A DNA stretch of 17,277 nt, taken from positions 1 through 17,277 of the forward strand of contig JAIRZS010000161.1 of assembly GCA_031267115.1 (NCBI GenBank), given 5' to 3'. This DNA is from Treponema sp. Lineage in GTDB: Bacteria > Spirochaetota > Spirochaetia > Treponematales > Breznakiellaceae. Position 1 is the first letter of the stretch, and each line of letters begins with the position of its first letter. Below are positions 5,628 through 14,385 of the stretch, piece by piece. Below the pieces are notes generated by a model. The model was not told where the DNA came from. It searched no databases and saw nothing but the letters and a program-made list of their open reading frames with translations. Both the position numbers and the translations under genes were made by a program.

Positions 5628-6887
5628 TTGCCTGCAATGAAAACGATCCCTGTTAAATACCTTCGTCCCGGGCTGATTTTTACGGAGCCTGTTTATATCG
5701 ACGACATTAACCTCCTTGTACCCGCCAATATCGCGGTACGGAAAAAGGACATACAGCATCTTATTTCCTGGGGTATCGAAACAGTGGTGACCAAGGGCGA
5801 AGTCGTTATACCCAAAGAGAGCGACAATCCTTCCGTAGCCGGGGTGGATGTTACCGGCGCAGGCAAGCCCATGCCCCAGACTATATACAAGACGGCGGAT
5901 ACCGGCAGCGCGTCTCAGCCGCCGGCAGCGCCGGTTCGGAAAAAGACCATCAGTATTCTGTCTCTTAGGGAAGTACGGGAAAATCAGGAAGATTACCGGA
6001 CCTATCTCAATCTAATCGAAGAACTGGACCAGATATTCGACGCTTATACCAAAAAACAGGATATTCCCGTCCGGTCTATCGACGGTATTGCCAACAGGCT
6101 GCTTGTCGCGGTGCGGGAGCAGGGGGGCCGGATCATCGGTTTTATTCTGGGCGGGGAGGTGCAGGATCATCAGTTTGCGAAAAGTTCGATAAACACCGCT
6201 ATCCTGTCGGCCCGTATCGCTATGGCGCTCAGGCTGGCCCCCCACAAGATATTGCAGGTAATCAGCGGTTCTTTGCTCCACGATATCGGTATGCTCAAGC
6301 TGCCGAAAAACATACTGGAACGGCAGGGAGAGCTTTCCGCCGGAGAATTGCGGCTTATCCGGGCCCACCCCCTGGCATCCTACAAGATAATCTGCAAGGA
6401 ACTGGGCCTGCCCGAAGACGCGGGCATTGTCGCCTATCAGCACCATGAACGCTGGGACGGTAACGGTTATCCCGGCAAACTTGCCGGGGAGAACATTGAC
6501 CTTCGCGCCCGTATTGTGGCGGTAGCCGACGCCTTTGAAGCCATGGTCAGCGAGAAGCCCTACCGCACGTCCATGGAGGGATCGCAGGCGGTAAAGTCCC
6601 TGTATGCCGATAACGGGCGCCGCTTTGATCCGGAAGTGCTCAAGGCTTTTATCCGCACTATGGGGATATACCCCATCGGTTCGTTCGTCAAACTGAATAA
6701 CAACGCTATATGCCGGGTGCTTTCGGTCGAGGCGACCGCGCCGCTGCGGCCAAAAGTGGAAGTTCTTATTGACGAGAATGACCGGACCTTCCGGCCCGGG
6801 GAAGGCAAGGTATACAATCTGATTCAGGAAAAAGATGTTTTTATCGCGCACGCACTGGATCCCAAAGAAATAGCCAAACACAGTTGA
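5628..6887 (+). CDS. HD-GYP domain cyclic-di-GMP phosphodiesterase
   Basis: A cytosolic protein of about 419 aa. The N-terminal region (PVKYLRPGLIFTEPVYIDD) is of the kind often fused to HD-GYP domains, followed by a Pro/Ala linker near residues 75-100. The HD-GYP domain carries LLHDIGMLKLP with H218/D219, then QHHERWDGNGYPGKL with H272/H273/E274 and G280-Y281-P282. These are the metal-binding and GYP signatures, so hydrolysis of cyclic-di-GMP is likely. The usual K after HDIG is M. The TTG at 5628 lies 11 nt after AAGGAG; the ATG at 5637 is an alternative. There is no membrane segment. It sits in an operon with a GGDEF cyclase (7965-9113), so both synthesis and breakdown of the messenger are encoded together. 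Confidence 0.93.
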   Translation: MPAMKTIPVKYLRPGLIFTEPVYIDDINLLVPANIAVRKKDIQHLISWGIETVVTKGEVVIPKESDNPSVAGVDVTGAGKPMPQTIYKTADTGSASQPPAAPVRKKTISILSLREVRENQEDYRTYLNLIEELDQIFDAYTKKQDIPVRSIDGIANRLLVAVREQGGRIIGFILGGEVQDHQFAKSSINTAILSARIAMALRLAPHKILQVISGSLLHDIGMLKLPKNILERQGELSAGELRLIRAHPLASYKIICKELGLPEDAGIVAYQHHERWDGNGYPGKLAGENIDLRARIVAVADAFEAMVSEKPYRTSMEGSQAVKSLYADNGRRFDPEVLKAFIRTMGIYPIGSFVKLNNNAICRVLSVEATAPLRPKVEVLIDENDRTFRPGEGKVYNLIQEKDVFIAHALDPKEIAKHS

Positions 6888-7270
6888 ACTGTCCGGGAAT
6901 ACGGCGTGTTTCTGCCGGCCGGGACGGGGAGTCCCGCGCAGCCGCATATCTTGAGGCTTCCGGAATCATGATTGTGGCCCGGAATATCCGATCTTTCCGC
7001 GGCGAAGTCGATCTTGTCGCCCTGGACGGCCAAACCCTTGTTTTTGTCGAGGTAAAGGCATGGTCCGTCTACTCTTTTGAAAGCCTTTCTTACGGGATGA
7101 ACCTCCAAAAACAGCGCCGTATCATAGAAACAGCTAAGTATTTTCTCTCCGTTCATCGAGAATATAATAGTATGGCCGTTAGATTTGATGTTATTTTTAT
7201 CAACCCCGCAGCGACAGATGATTCGAAAAAAATCATTCATCTCCGGGCAGCATTTACGGAGACTTTATGA
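6884..7270 (+). CDS. yraN: YraN/UPF0102 family putative nuclease
   Basis: A 128-aa protein with the compact UPF0102 layout: GRDGESRAAAYLEASG, ARNIRSFRGEVDLVALDG, TLVFVEVKAW, then the helix KQRRIIETAKYF. The E-x-D (GEVDLV) and E-x-K (FVEVK) residues match the Holliday-junction-resolvase-like PD-(D/E)xK fold; the cellular role of the family is poorly known. The TTG start overlaps the TGA of the HD-GYP gene (TTGA), so translation probably depends on coupling; there is no clear ribosome-binding site. In other bacteria yraN often lies near the same FlhB-like gene and rnhB, which fits this place. Confidence 0.9.
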   Translation: MNCPGIRRVSAGRDGESRAAAYLEASGIMIVARNIRSFRGEVDLVALDGQTLVFVEVKAWSVYSFESLSYGMNLQKQRRIIETAKYFLSVHREYNSMAVRFDVIFINPAATDDSKKIIHLRAAFTETL

Positions 7271-7476
7271 TTGCAGTACCGCAGAGAATCGGGGAGATAC
7301 AAAAAAATAATGCCCAAACAGTCTCCCCCAGAATTGCAATTTTGAGGCAAAAGATAGATAATGAGGATTATCTAAACGAGGCGATCCAGCGTATTGCCCA
7401 GGTTTTGAGCAACGAAATCCTGGAATTGCCCCATGGAGGTTCATATCATGAGCGGCAATACAAGGGGTGGAAATAA
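7267..7476 (+). CDS. Small protein of unknown function (69 aa)
   Basis: Not recognised. The ATG overlaps the yraN stop (ATGA, four nt), and the 3' end overlaps the next gene by 29 nt. The predicted protein is soluble, with a helical middle (ILRQKIDNEDYLNEAIQRIA, QVLSNEIL) and a basic, aromatic tail (YHERQYKGWK). The helix composition resembles FlgM-like or other small regulatory proteins, but no diagnostic motif is present. Its place inside a tightly overlapping run argues that it is translated. Confidence 0.7.
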   Translation: MIAVPQRIGEIQKNNAQTVSPRIAILRQKIDNEDYLNEAIQRIAQVLSNEILELPHGGSYHERQYKGWK

Positions 7477-7963
7477 CCGGCGGAAGCCCTTTAAAAACCG
7501 GGATCGGATCGGCGACGAAGTTTCGGGCCGCAATTCCTGGCAGGATAATTTTTCCAAAAAGGGCCGGAAACAGGAGGCGGAATCTGCCAGGTTTAGGCCC
7601 GCCGGGGCTGCCCGCGTTGAACGCCCTAGGTGGGTTCCGGTAAAGCCGCCGTTAATCCCGCTCACCGTATACGATTGCCCTGTCTGCGGCAAACCCATCA
7701 AAGACATATCGTCCGCCTTGACCGACAAGGCTTCCGGAAATCCCGCCCACTTTGATTGTGTTTTGGGAAAAGTTGCCGATAATGAAATTCGGGAAAAAGG
7801 CGACGTAATTTCGTATCTGGGAGGCGGGCGTTTCGGGATTGTGCATTACGCTAATCCCCATGATTCAAGGGGATTCAAAATAAAAAAAATAATCGAATGG
7901 GAAGACAAGGAAAACCGGGCGGACTGGCGAAAAGTAATAGCCGACCATTTTTCCGTAACCTAG
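7448..7963 (+). CDS. Unknown protein with CxxC/HxxC zinc-binding-like motif
   Basis: Not recognised. The start at 7448 was chosen because GGAGG lies eight nt upstream, giving 171 aa. The first 60 residues are very basic and polar (GNTRGGNNRRKPFKNRDR), probably disordered and able to bind nucleic acid. A candidate zinc site follows, C77-P-V-C80-G-K-P-I with A-H101-F-D-C104. The C-terminal 65 residues look like a small beta-rich fold (GGGRFGIVHY) ending in a charged helix. There is no membrane segment. It overlaps the 69-aa gene and ends one nt before the GGDEF gene. RNA or ribosome association is a guess from composition only. Confidence 0.8.
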   Translation: MSGNTRGGNNRRKPFKNRDRIGDEVSGRNSWQDNFSKKGRKQEAESARFRPAGAARVERPRWVPVKPPLIPLTVYDCPVCGKPIKDISSALTDKASGNPAHFDCVLGKVADNEIREKGDVISYLGGGRFGIVHYANPHDSRGFKIKKIIEWEDKENRADWRKVIADHFSVT

Positions 7964-7964
7964 C

Positions 7965-9113
7965 ATGAAAGAAACAGAGCAGGATTTTTTATTAAATCCT
8001 AAAATTTTAGAAAACTATTCGTTTCTCCAGGAAATAGGCGTTTTAAAGTACATAGACCAGCTTAACCAGGAAATAAAAAAATACCAGGGCCTTATCCTTA
8101 GCGCCGGGGAGATTTTTAATTGTACTACTGCCGACGAAATTATGGACGCGGCGGTATGGCAAATATCGGATCTGTATCTGCCTTCTTTTGTAGCGTTTAT
8201 CTGGAAGCCCCTCCAAAACCGGGACGATGTGACCATCAAGGGCTATCAGAATTATAAATTCGTGGATCTGCATCTGAACATTGAAAATATCGTGCCGCTG
8301 GAATCCTTTTTCCTGAAGAATCAGGAGCCTGTTATCTATGATATGCTCAGGGAAGCCCTTGAAAAGGATCCGGGGGCAAAGCCGATCCTGGAGTCCTTTG
8401 ACCGGCTGATTCCGGAACTGGTGATTCCCATTCTGGGGCCCAAGGGACTCTATGGGATCATACTGGTGGGAACAAAAATTCTTACCGGGGAATATACCGC
8501 GTCCGAACTTCTCTTCCTCCGCCAGCTTATGTCCTTTGTTTCCCAGGCTATTCAAAATCATATCCATTACGAATATTCGGTCCGGGATGTAAAGACCGGG
8601 CTTTTTAATTACGGTTTTTTTAGTACACGCTTCAACGAGGAGGTTTCCAGGGTCAAGCGCTCCGGCCATACTTCGTCGCTCATCGTGATCGATGTTGACA
8701 AATTCAAGAATTTTAACGACGACTACGGGCATCTGGCGGGGGACAAGGTGCTGGAATATATAGCCCGGACGATCAAGCAAAGCGTCAGAACCGACGATGT
8801 CCCTTCCCGGTTCGGCGGAGAGGAATTTACTATTCTGCTTCCCGATACCGATAAGGACATTGCCTGGAATGTTGCGGAACGGCTCCGTACTTCCATATCG
8901 TCTATGATGGTCCCCTGGGACCCGCTCCTGCCGCAGGTAACTATCAGCCTGGGTATTACTACTTTTAACAGGGAAAATATGGCCGATTCGGACGAGATCA
9001 TTCACCGGGCCGACGAAGCGCTTTACCAGTCCAAGGGAAACGGCAGAAACAGAACTACGGTTTGGCAGGACAAGCTTTTGCCCAGAAAAGAAAAAGCGGC
9101 AGCCGATTTATAG
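7965..9113 (+). CDS. Diguanylate cyclase with N-terminal GAF-like sensor
   Basis: A 382-aa soluble protein that should make cyclic-di-GMP from two GTP. Residues 30-200 look like a GAF-type sensor flanked by helices (YIDQLNQEIKKYQGLILSAG; later PELVIPILGPKGLYGIILVG). The GGDEF domain begins at DVKTGLFNYGFF. It has the DVDKFKNFNDDYGHLAGD loop, the active-site sequence G284-G-E-E-F288 and an inhibitory-site motif RTDD (275-278) five residues before it, so product inhibition is expected. The end holds ADEALYQSKGNGRN. The ATG at 7965 is one nt after the preceding stop and has no clear ribosome-binding site, suggesting coupled translation. The sensor's ligand is unknown. Confidence 0.95.
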   Translation: MKETEQDFLLNPKILENYSFLQEIGVLKYIDQLNQEIKKYQGLILSAGEIFNCTTADEIMDAAVWQISDLYLPSFVAFIWKPLQNRDDVTIKGYQNYKFVDLHLNIENIVPLESFFLKNQEPVIYDMLREALEKDPGAKPILESFDRLIPELVIPILGPKGLYGIILVGTKILTGEYTASELLFLRQLMSFVSQAIQNHIHYEYSVRDVKTGLFNYGFFSTRFNEEVSRVKRSGHTSSLIVIDVDKFKNFNDDYGHLAGDKVLEYIARTIKQSVRTDDVPSRFGGEEFTILLPDTDKDIAWNVAERLRTSISSMMVPWDPLLPQVTISLGITTFNRENMADSDEIIHRADEALYQSKGNGRNRTTVWQDKLLPRKEKAAADL

Positions 9114-9130
9114 GCGGCGGGAGCAGGTAT

Positions 9131-9847
9131 ATGATCGGCATTATCGGAGCCATGGAGGACGAGGTTACGATGCTCCGGAAGGAGATCGGGGACAAAAAAA
9201 CGGAAACGGACGGGGTGTTTGAATTTACCGTTGGAAAACTTGAAGGGCGGGAAGTAGTGTTACTGCGCGGCGGTATCGGGAAAGTCAACGCCGCGGTAGG
9301 TTGCGCCCTCCTTATCCGGTGTTACTGCCCCGCGCTTGTGATCAACACAGGGTCCGCCGGGGGGATCGATCCGTCGCTCGGTTTTGGGGACGCCATCATT
9401 TCCGAAGGCCTGGTCCAGCACGATGTGGATGTTACCGCGTTCGGTTACGCGCCGGGCCAAATTCCCCGTATGCCGGCGGTTTTTACCGTTCCCGAGAATC
9501 TGGTCATCGCGGCGGAGCGGGCTGTGGACGAACTCAAGGGCGAAAGCCTTCTCCCGGAAAACTTTAACCATGTCAGGGGCCTAATCGGTTCCGGCGATGT
9601 ATTTATGCACGAGGAAGGGCGCATCCGCAGGGTACGGGAGCTTTTCCCCTCGATACGGGCGGTGGAAATGGAAGCCGCCGCTATCGCCCAGGCCTGCTAT
9701 TTATTTTCAATTCCGGGGCTTTTCATCCGGGCGGTGTCGGATATCGCCGGAAAGGAATCGCCCGTGAAATTTGACGAGTTTCTGCCTATTGCCTCCAAAC
9801 ATTCCGGCGAGATTGTCCGCCGCATTGTGCGGAATGCGGTATTGTAG
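9131..9847 (+). CDS. mtnN: 5'-methylthioadenosine/S-adenosylhomocysteine nucleosidase
   Basis: It removes adenine from S-adenosylhomocysteine, methylthioadenosine and 5'-deoxyadenosine. The 238-aa length is typical. It begins MIGIIGAMEDEV with catalytic-type E11, followed by NTGSAGGIDPSLGFGD, the substrate-binding block VEMEAAAIAQ and RAVSDIAGKES with catalytic D204. The start at 9131 fits the family N-terminus and has GGGAG about eight nt upstream; it is 17 nt after the GGDEF gene. luxS follows, so the two enzymes that turn SAH into homocysteine and DPD (the AI-2 precursor) are adjacent. They probably work as one detoxification and signal-making step. Confidence 0.96.
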   Translation: MIGIIGAMEDEVTMLRKEIGDKKTETDGVFEFTVGKLEGREVVLLRGGIGKVNAAVGCALLIRCYCPALVINTGSAGGIDPSLGFGDAIISEGLVQHDVDVTAFGYAPGQIPRMPAVFTVPENLVIAAERAVDELKGESLLPENFNHVRGLIGSGDVFMHEEGRIRRVRELFPSIRAVEMEAAAIAQACYLFSIPGLFIRAVSDIAGKESPVKFDEFLPIASKHSGEIVRRIVRNAVL

Positions 9848-9867
9848 TAATCCCGTATTTTTGTATT

Positions 9868-9886
9868 GGAATTGTTCGGAAATTCC
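9868..9886. repeat. Small hairpin between mtnN and luxS
   Basis: GGAATT (9868-9873) and AATTCC (9881-9886) pair around a seven-nt loop in the 76-nt gap before luxS. It could adjust luxS expression or mRNA stability. No T-run follows and no promoter was recognised. Confidence 0.3.
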
Positions 9887-9923
9887 GGTTTCTGAATAAC
9901 TCCAATGAAATGAGGAGCGTACT

Positions 9924-10400
9924 ATGGAAAAAATTGCCAGTTTTCAGGTAAATCATCTTCTGTTAAAGCCCGGGCTTTATGTTTCCCGGCGGGATAAGTT
10001 CGGGGACACTATTATTACTACTTTTGATCTCCGGTTTAAGGAACCCAATAAAGAGCCGGTGATCGATATGCCTGCTCTCCATACTATTGAGCACCTGGGC
10101 GCTACCTTTCTCCGTTCCCACAGTGAATGGGCTTCCAGGACCGTGTATTTCGGCCCCATGGGCTGCCGTACCGGATTTTATGTTATCTTCGAAGGGGATC
10201 GCGATTCAGAAGGCGTGCTTCCTGTAATTCTGGAGATGCTGGACTGGATTGCTGTTTTTTCCGGCCCCATCCCCGGCGCTTCCCCTGCCGAATGCGGCAA
10301 CTATTCGGAGCAGAACCTGGGCATGGCCCAGTGGGAAGCCCGGCGTTACGCGGAAACGCTGCGAAACGCCGGGCAGGACCGGCTGAACTACCCGGCGTAA
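9924..10400 (+). CDS. luxS: S-ribosylhomocysteine lyase, AI-2 synthase
   Basis: It cleaves S-ribosylhomocysteine to homocysteine and DPD, the precursor of AI-2. The 158-aa length is normal. The metal site is visible as H53-T-I-E-H57 and C124 in ECGNYSEQNL; the catalytic cysteine is C81 in GPMGCRTGFY. The N-terminal block FQVNHLLLKPGLYVSRRDK varies from the usual D-H-T start but keeps its layout (FDLRF follows). GAGGAG lies shortly before the ATG. It is the last gene of the plus-strand run and converges on the chemotaxis-receptor gene. No AI-2 receptor (LuxP or Lsr type) is seen in the window. Confidence 0.97.
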   Translation: MEKIASFQVNHLLLKPGLYVSRRDKFGDTIITTFDLRFKEPNKEPVIDMPALHTIEHLGATFLRSHSEWASRTVYFGPMGCRTGFYVIFEGDRDSEGVLPVILEMLDWIAVFSGPIPGASPAECGNYSEQNLGMAQWEARRYAETLRNAGQDRLNYPA

Positions 10401-10426
10401 CGGGCGTTTCGTTAGTCGAAAACCCG
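10401..10426. terminator. Weak hairpin between convergent luxS and receptor genes
   Basis: CGGG-cg-TTTCG pairs with CGAAA-a-CCCG around TTAGT, starting directly after the luxS stop. Its position between convergent genes suits a bidirectional terminator, but there is an internal loop and no clear T-run. Confidence 0.35.
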
Positions 10427-10458
10427 GTTCAATACCGCGTAGTTTGCCGCGCAAAGGT

Positions 10459-12642
10459 TCACTCCACTTTAAAGCGGGAAACCTCCTTTACCAGAATATC
10501 GATATTTTCCTTGTTCTGGCTGCTGATCTCGTTTACCCTGTTGACCGCCACGTTGATCTCATCGGCCCCGGTCGCCATCTCGTTCATCCCGTTCGTAATT
10601 TCCTGGGTCGCCATTTCAAGGTTCTTCCCCTCGGTGATAACTTCCTTGCTTCCCTCCAGCATCTCCTCGGAGCCGCCTTTGACCATCTGCGTTATCGCGT
10701 TAAGCTGCCCGATTACTTCCAGTATCTGCTGGCTCCCGACGCTCTGTTCCTCCATCGCGTTCCGGATGTTCCCGGCCTGTTCGGAAACTGTTTTGACGCC
10801 GCCGTCAATGGCCTCAAACTTGTTTAATACGCCGTCGGTAGACTTGGTGATCTTGTCGATAGATTCCTTGATCTTTTTCAGTACCGTCCCTATCGTCTTC
10901 GACTGTTCCCCGCTGCTCTCCGCAAGCTTCCGTATCTCGTCCGCCACTACTGCGAACCCTTTCCCCGCCTCCCCCGCGTGGGCCGCCTCTATCGCCGCGT
11001 TCATCGACAGCAGGTTCGTCTGGCTCGCGATGTTTTCCATTACCGCGTTGATCTCCAAAAGGCCCTCCGACTCCCGGGCTATTTCCTGGATGTCGGCGGC
11101 GACTTCCTGGAGCCCTGTGCGGCCCACGTCGCTCGCGTCCAGAAGGTTCCGCACGCTTTCGGCATTCTTTGAAAGCGTCTGGGTGACGGAATTGATGTTG
11201 GCGATCATCTCCTCGATAGCGCTGGAGGACTTAGCCACGCTGGCGGTCTGGTTTTCCACATGGCCGTTAAGCTTGTCTATGTTGACGGTGATCTGTTCCA
11301 TAGTGGCGTTGGTTTCGGTGACGCTGGCGCTCTGGTTGATGACCCGGCCCTTTACGCTCTGGATATTGGCGGTTATCTCGTTGATGGCCGAGGCGGTCTC
11401 GGCCATATTGTTGGCGAGTTCGTTGCCGATGTTAAAGAGGGACACTGTCTGGTTTTTGATGGTGACAATCAGCTCCTTTATCTTTTCCAGAGTCTTGTTG
11501 AAATAAGTGGACAGCTCGGTAATTTCGTCTTTTCCCCGGACAGGGATTGTCTTTGTCAGGTCCCCTTCGCCTTCGGAAATATCCTTGAGATTCCGGGTAA
11601 CGCTGATGATAGGTTTGGTGATACTTCCCGATACAAAAAGGGTAATTGCCGCTGCAATAATAATGGCAACAACCGCAATAATGATGGTAATATTGGTAAG
11701 GGTATTTACCCCGGCCAGTATGTCTTTTTCCGGGACGGAAGACAGAAGAGACCATGCTGTAGTTACGTTGCCTACATAAAAAGGATAACTTTCAAAAATG
11801 CGGCCATTGTGTTGACCGTGTACAGGCTTTCCTGTTTTTATACTCATTTCTATGTCTGTAACCACTGTTTCGCTGAGAATAGAGATCGATTCTCCGTCGC
11901 GGACGTTTTTGCCTACCATATCTTTGTTGTAGTGCGCGGCGATAGTACCGTCATAGGCGTATAAAATCGAGCGTCCGGTACCATAGGGTTTTATTTCGGC
12001 AATGGTCTCCGACGATGAAGTAAAATCCACCATGACCCCGATTCTTCCAATGATATCTTTATTTTCGGATAGGATGGGACAGGACAGCCGGGTAATAAGG
12101 ACTTTTCCGCCCGAGCCGTTCGAGGAAAGATAAGGGGTGCTGATTGTCGGTTCGGAAGTGCCCATTTCATCGATTATGTCGTTGTAATAAGTGTAGTCTG
12201 ACAAGGAATGCTTTTCCGAAAATCCGTTTTGCCTGGTGTACCAGGTCATGTAGCGGCCCGAGCTGTCGGTCCCCTGAGTGTTGGCAAAGTTCGAATCCCT
12301 GCCGTCAATAGCGTTGTGGTTCCAAATCGTAAACATTCCCAGGTACATGGAATTTGATTTCATGGTATCATCCATAAACCCGTCATACCGCGAACGCCTT
12401 TCCGTAACGGGAATGTTCTGATAGAAAGACATAATATCCGCCAGAGTGTCTATTGCAGCCAGATAATTCTCGTACCTGTTTTGCATTTTGGTGGAATATA
12501 AACCGGTCATGTTTTCCAAATTATCGTAAGCTGCGTGAATTTCCATTGAGCGCGCCCAGAAAAGCAAAATAAGCGATACACTGGCTACCACGACTACAAG
12601 CAATGTGCTGACGATTAAAGTTAATCTCATCTTAAGTTTCAT
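10459..12642 (-). CDS. Methyl-accepting chemotaxis protein (dCache-type receptor)
   Basis: A 727-aa membrane receptor. The first membrane helix is at residues 6-29. The periplasmic part (about 30-317) has a Cache-like layout with WYTRQNGF and, later, a membrane-proximal YAYDGTIAAHY segment. The second membrane helix is at 318-338, then HAMP (about 337-390) and a long cytoplasmic coiled coil with the signalling tip ENIASQTNLLSMNAAIEAAH and GKGFAVVADEIRKLAE. There is no C-terminal CheR-binding pentapeptide (it ends SRFKVE). AAGGAG is nine nt before the ATG. It should pass ligand binding to CheA and the flagellar motors; the ligand is unknown. The sugar-symporter gene lies upstream in the same direction, with a 251-nt gap in which no convincing sigma28 promoter was found. 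Confidence 0.96.
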   Translation of the reverse strand: MKLKMRLTLIVSTLLVVVVASVSLILLFWARSMEIHAAYDNLENMTGLYSTKMQNRYENYLAAIDTLADIMSFYQNIPVTERRSRYDGFMDDTMKSNSMYLGMFTIWNHNAIDGRDSNFANTQGTDSSGRYMTWYTRQNGFSEKHSLSDYTYYNDIIDEMGTSEPTISTPYLSSNGSGGKVLITRLSCPILSENKDIIGRIGVMVDFTSSSETIAEIKPYGTGRSILYAYDGTIAAHYNKDMVGKNVRDGESISILSETVVTDIEMSIKTGKPVHGQHNGRIFESYPFYVGNVTTAWSLLSSVPEKDILAGVNTLTNITIIIAVVAIIIAAAITLFVSGSITKPIISVTRNLKDISEGEGDLTKTIPVRGKDEITELSTYFNKTLEKIKELIVTIKNQTVSLFNIGNELANNMAETASAINEITANIQSVKGRVINQSASVTETNATMEQITVNIDKLNGHVENQTASVAKSSSAIEEMIANINSVTQTLSKNAESVRNLLDASDVGRTGLQEVAADIQEIARESEGLLEINAVMENIASQTNLLSMNAAIEAAHAGEAGKGFAVVADEIRKLAESSGEQSKTIGTVLKKIKESIDKITKSTDGVLNKFEAIDGGVKTVSEQAGNIRNAMEEQSVGSQQILEVIGQLNAITQMVKGGSEEMLEGSKEVITEGKNLEMATQEITNGMNEMATGADEINVAVNRVNEISSQNKENIDILVKEVSRFKVE

Positions 12643-12893
12643 AAGATAATTCTCCTTCCATTATTAAAAGTATTGCTTTTAGCATCCGGATCGATCAAGT
12701 CAGGTACGGTATTTTATTAAGAAGGGTAATGTTATATTAAGAGAATTTTAGTTCATTAGAAGAATATCTAATAACCCGTTCCTCTGGATCAATTCAATGT
12801 TCCTGCCGGTAATAACAGGGCAGCAGAATTCTGGTATAATCGGATCTCCGGCCCGCAGTTTCTTTCGAACAAGGCTCCGATCCAGTGGCAGAT

Positions 12894-14291
12894 CTACGTT
12901 CCGGATACTTCGCGGCTTGCCGCGCGGAGGCTCATTGACGGGAGGATCTTTTCTTCCGCCATTTTCCTGCAAGCCTTTTCGTCCAGCGGGTAGAGGCGCA
13001 TCAAAAACGCGGCGCAGATAAAAATGGCCGCCGGAACCGGGCCGATGATGAGCCTTATGGCGAACAGCGCGGATTCGGACTGCACGGCATCGGCAATGTA
13101 GCCGCCCGCCTGGAGGATGAGGCCGGACAACAGTAGCGCCAGGGAAGAACCGATTTTTGAAAAGAAGGTCCATATACCATAATACGATCCTTCCCTGCGG
13201 CTTCCGGTGCGCAGCTCGTCGTATGCAATGGTATCGGGAACCATGGCGAAGGGCGCCACATAGTTGAAGCCGACGCCTATTCCGGCGAATACCATGACGG
13301 CGAAAAAGAAGCGTATTCCCAAAGCGTGTCCCAGGAAGAAAATGGCGACAGTTGCTATTGAAAGAATGATAAAGCAAATCTGGTAGACAGCCCTCTTTCC
13401 TATTTTTTTCGCAGTCAAAACAGAAACAGGTATAAATACCATTGCTACTACCAATAGCAGCGCCATCGCGGGTGTCGCGATCGCTTCATTGTTGTAAATA
13501 TACTTTGTATAGTAAATAATAATGCCCTGCAGCAGGGTAAGGGCCGTTAAATGGAGCATATAGGTTGTAACCAGGATGATAAAAGGTCTGTTGGTAAAAA
13601 CCGCCTGGTACGTTTTGAGAAATTTTTCCGGGGGCAGATCGGTCCCTGCCGGTTTCTTTTCTTTGGTGCCAAAGAAGGTTAGCAGGGAAGTAACGGTGAC
13701 AATCCCTCCAAGGATAAGGCCGGTCATGGAATACCCCTGCCTGGGGCTGGAAAAGAGGCCGGCCAGGGGCTGGATCGCCGCCGCGCCTATGATCGTGCCG
13801 AATACCGCAAAACCGAAACGGAAGCCGTTGAGACTGGTCTGTTCATGGTAATCGGCTGTCAGTTCCGGGGTAAGTGACGAGTAGGGTACGTTGAGTACTG
13901 TGGAAAAAGTGTTGAAGAGGATCAGCGCCAGCGCCGCCCAGGCCGCAAGGGCTGCCTGGCTTGATATATTCGGCACGGTGAAGAAGAACCAGAAAGAGAG
14001 GCCCATGGGGATTGCCCCGGCCAAAAGATAGGGGCGCCGTCTGCCCAGGGGCGTTTTTGTCCGGTCGGAAATGAGGCCCATTGCCGGGTCGGTTACCGCG
14101 TCCCAGACTTTCCCAATCATAAGCGCGAAGCCCGCCAGGGCGGCTGTCAGCCCCGCAATGTCGGTCAGATAATGGAGGCACCAGAAGCCCATAACGGAGA
14201 ACATCATGTTCCCCCCGAGGTCAAATACCCCAAAACCGAGTTTTTCCCTGACAGAAAGCCGTTCGCCCCTGTTGTTTTTGTCCTGTTCCAT
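12894..14291 (-). CDS. GPH-family (MelB-like) sugar:cation symporter
   Basis: A 465-aa protein with about 12 membrane helices. The first cytoplasmic loop carries the family block KVWDAVTDPAMGLISDRTKT followed by PLGRRRPY. D64 and D68 match the helix-II acidic pair used for cation coupling in MelB. This family imports glycosides, pentosides or hexuronides with Na+ or H+; the substrate cannot be told from sequence alone, and no glycosidase gene is adjacent. GGAGG lies five nt before the ATG at 14291. The gene diverges from the acyltransferase gene; the shared 145-nt gap contains two palindromes (14338-14351 and 14360-14377). Confidence 0.93.
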   Translation of the reverse strand: MEQDKNNRGERLSVREKLGFGVFDLGGNMMFSVMGFWCLHYLTDIAGLTAALAGFALMIGKVWDAVTDPAMGLISDRTKTPLGRRRPYLLAGAIPMGLSFWFFFTVPNISSQAALAAWAALALILFNTFSTVLNVPYSSLTPELTADYHEQTSLNGFRFGFAVFGTIIGAAAIQPLAGLFSSPRQGYSMTGLILGGIVTVTSLLTFFGTKEKKPAGTDLPPEKFLKTYQAVFTNRPFIILVTTYMLHLTALTLLQGIIIYYTKYIYNNEAIATPAMALLLVVAMVFIPVSVLTAKKIGKRAVYQICFIILSIATVAIFFLGHALGIRFFFAVMVFAGIGVGFNYVAPFAMVPDTIAYDELRTGSRREGSYYGIWTFFSKIGSSLALLLSGLILQAGGYIADAVQSESALFAIRLIIGPVPAAIFICAAFLMRLYPLDEKACRKMAEEKILPSMSLRAASREVSGT

Positions 14292-14337
14292 TACCGCCTC
14301 CGCTCCGTTGACAGTATAACCCGAATATTGTAGAAAT

Positions 14338-14351
14338 TCTATTAAAATAGA
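14338..14351. promoter_or_regulatory. Palindrome in the divergent symporter/acyltransferase gap
   Basis: TCTATTAAAATAGA is a perfect 6+2+6 palindrome about 50 nt upstream of the symporter start. A second inverted repeat, CAAAAC/GTTTTG, lies at 14360-14377. The size and location suit a repressor operator, but no regulator gene is near. Confidence 0.35.
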
Positions 14352-14385
14352 GTATTTTTCAAAACCCGGTAGTTTTGGGAAACAA

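Noticed and set aside
12643..12760. Sigma28-type flagellar promoter for the chemotaxis receptor
   Set aside because: A TAAA is present, but the best downstream match fits only about half of the GCCGATAA consensus and has wrong spacing.
12748..12893. A minus-strand reading frame running past the symporter end with protein-like sequence (LVRKKLRAGDPIIPEF)
   Set aside because: Its only start lies inside the symporter gene in another frame, there is no ribosome-binding site, and no family was recognised. It could be a decayed fragment but cannot be supported.
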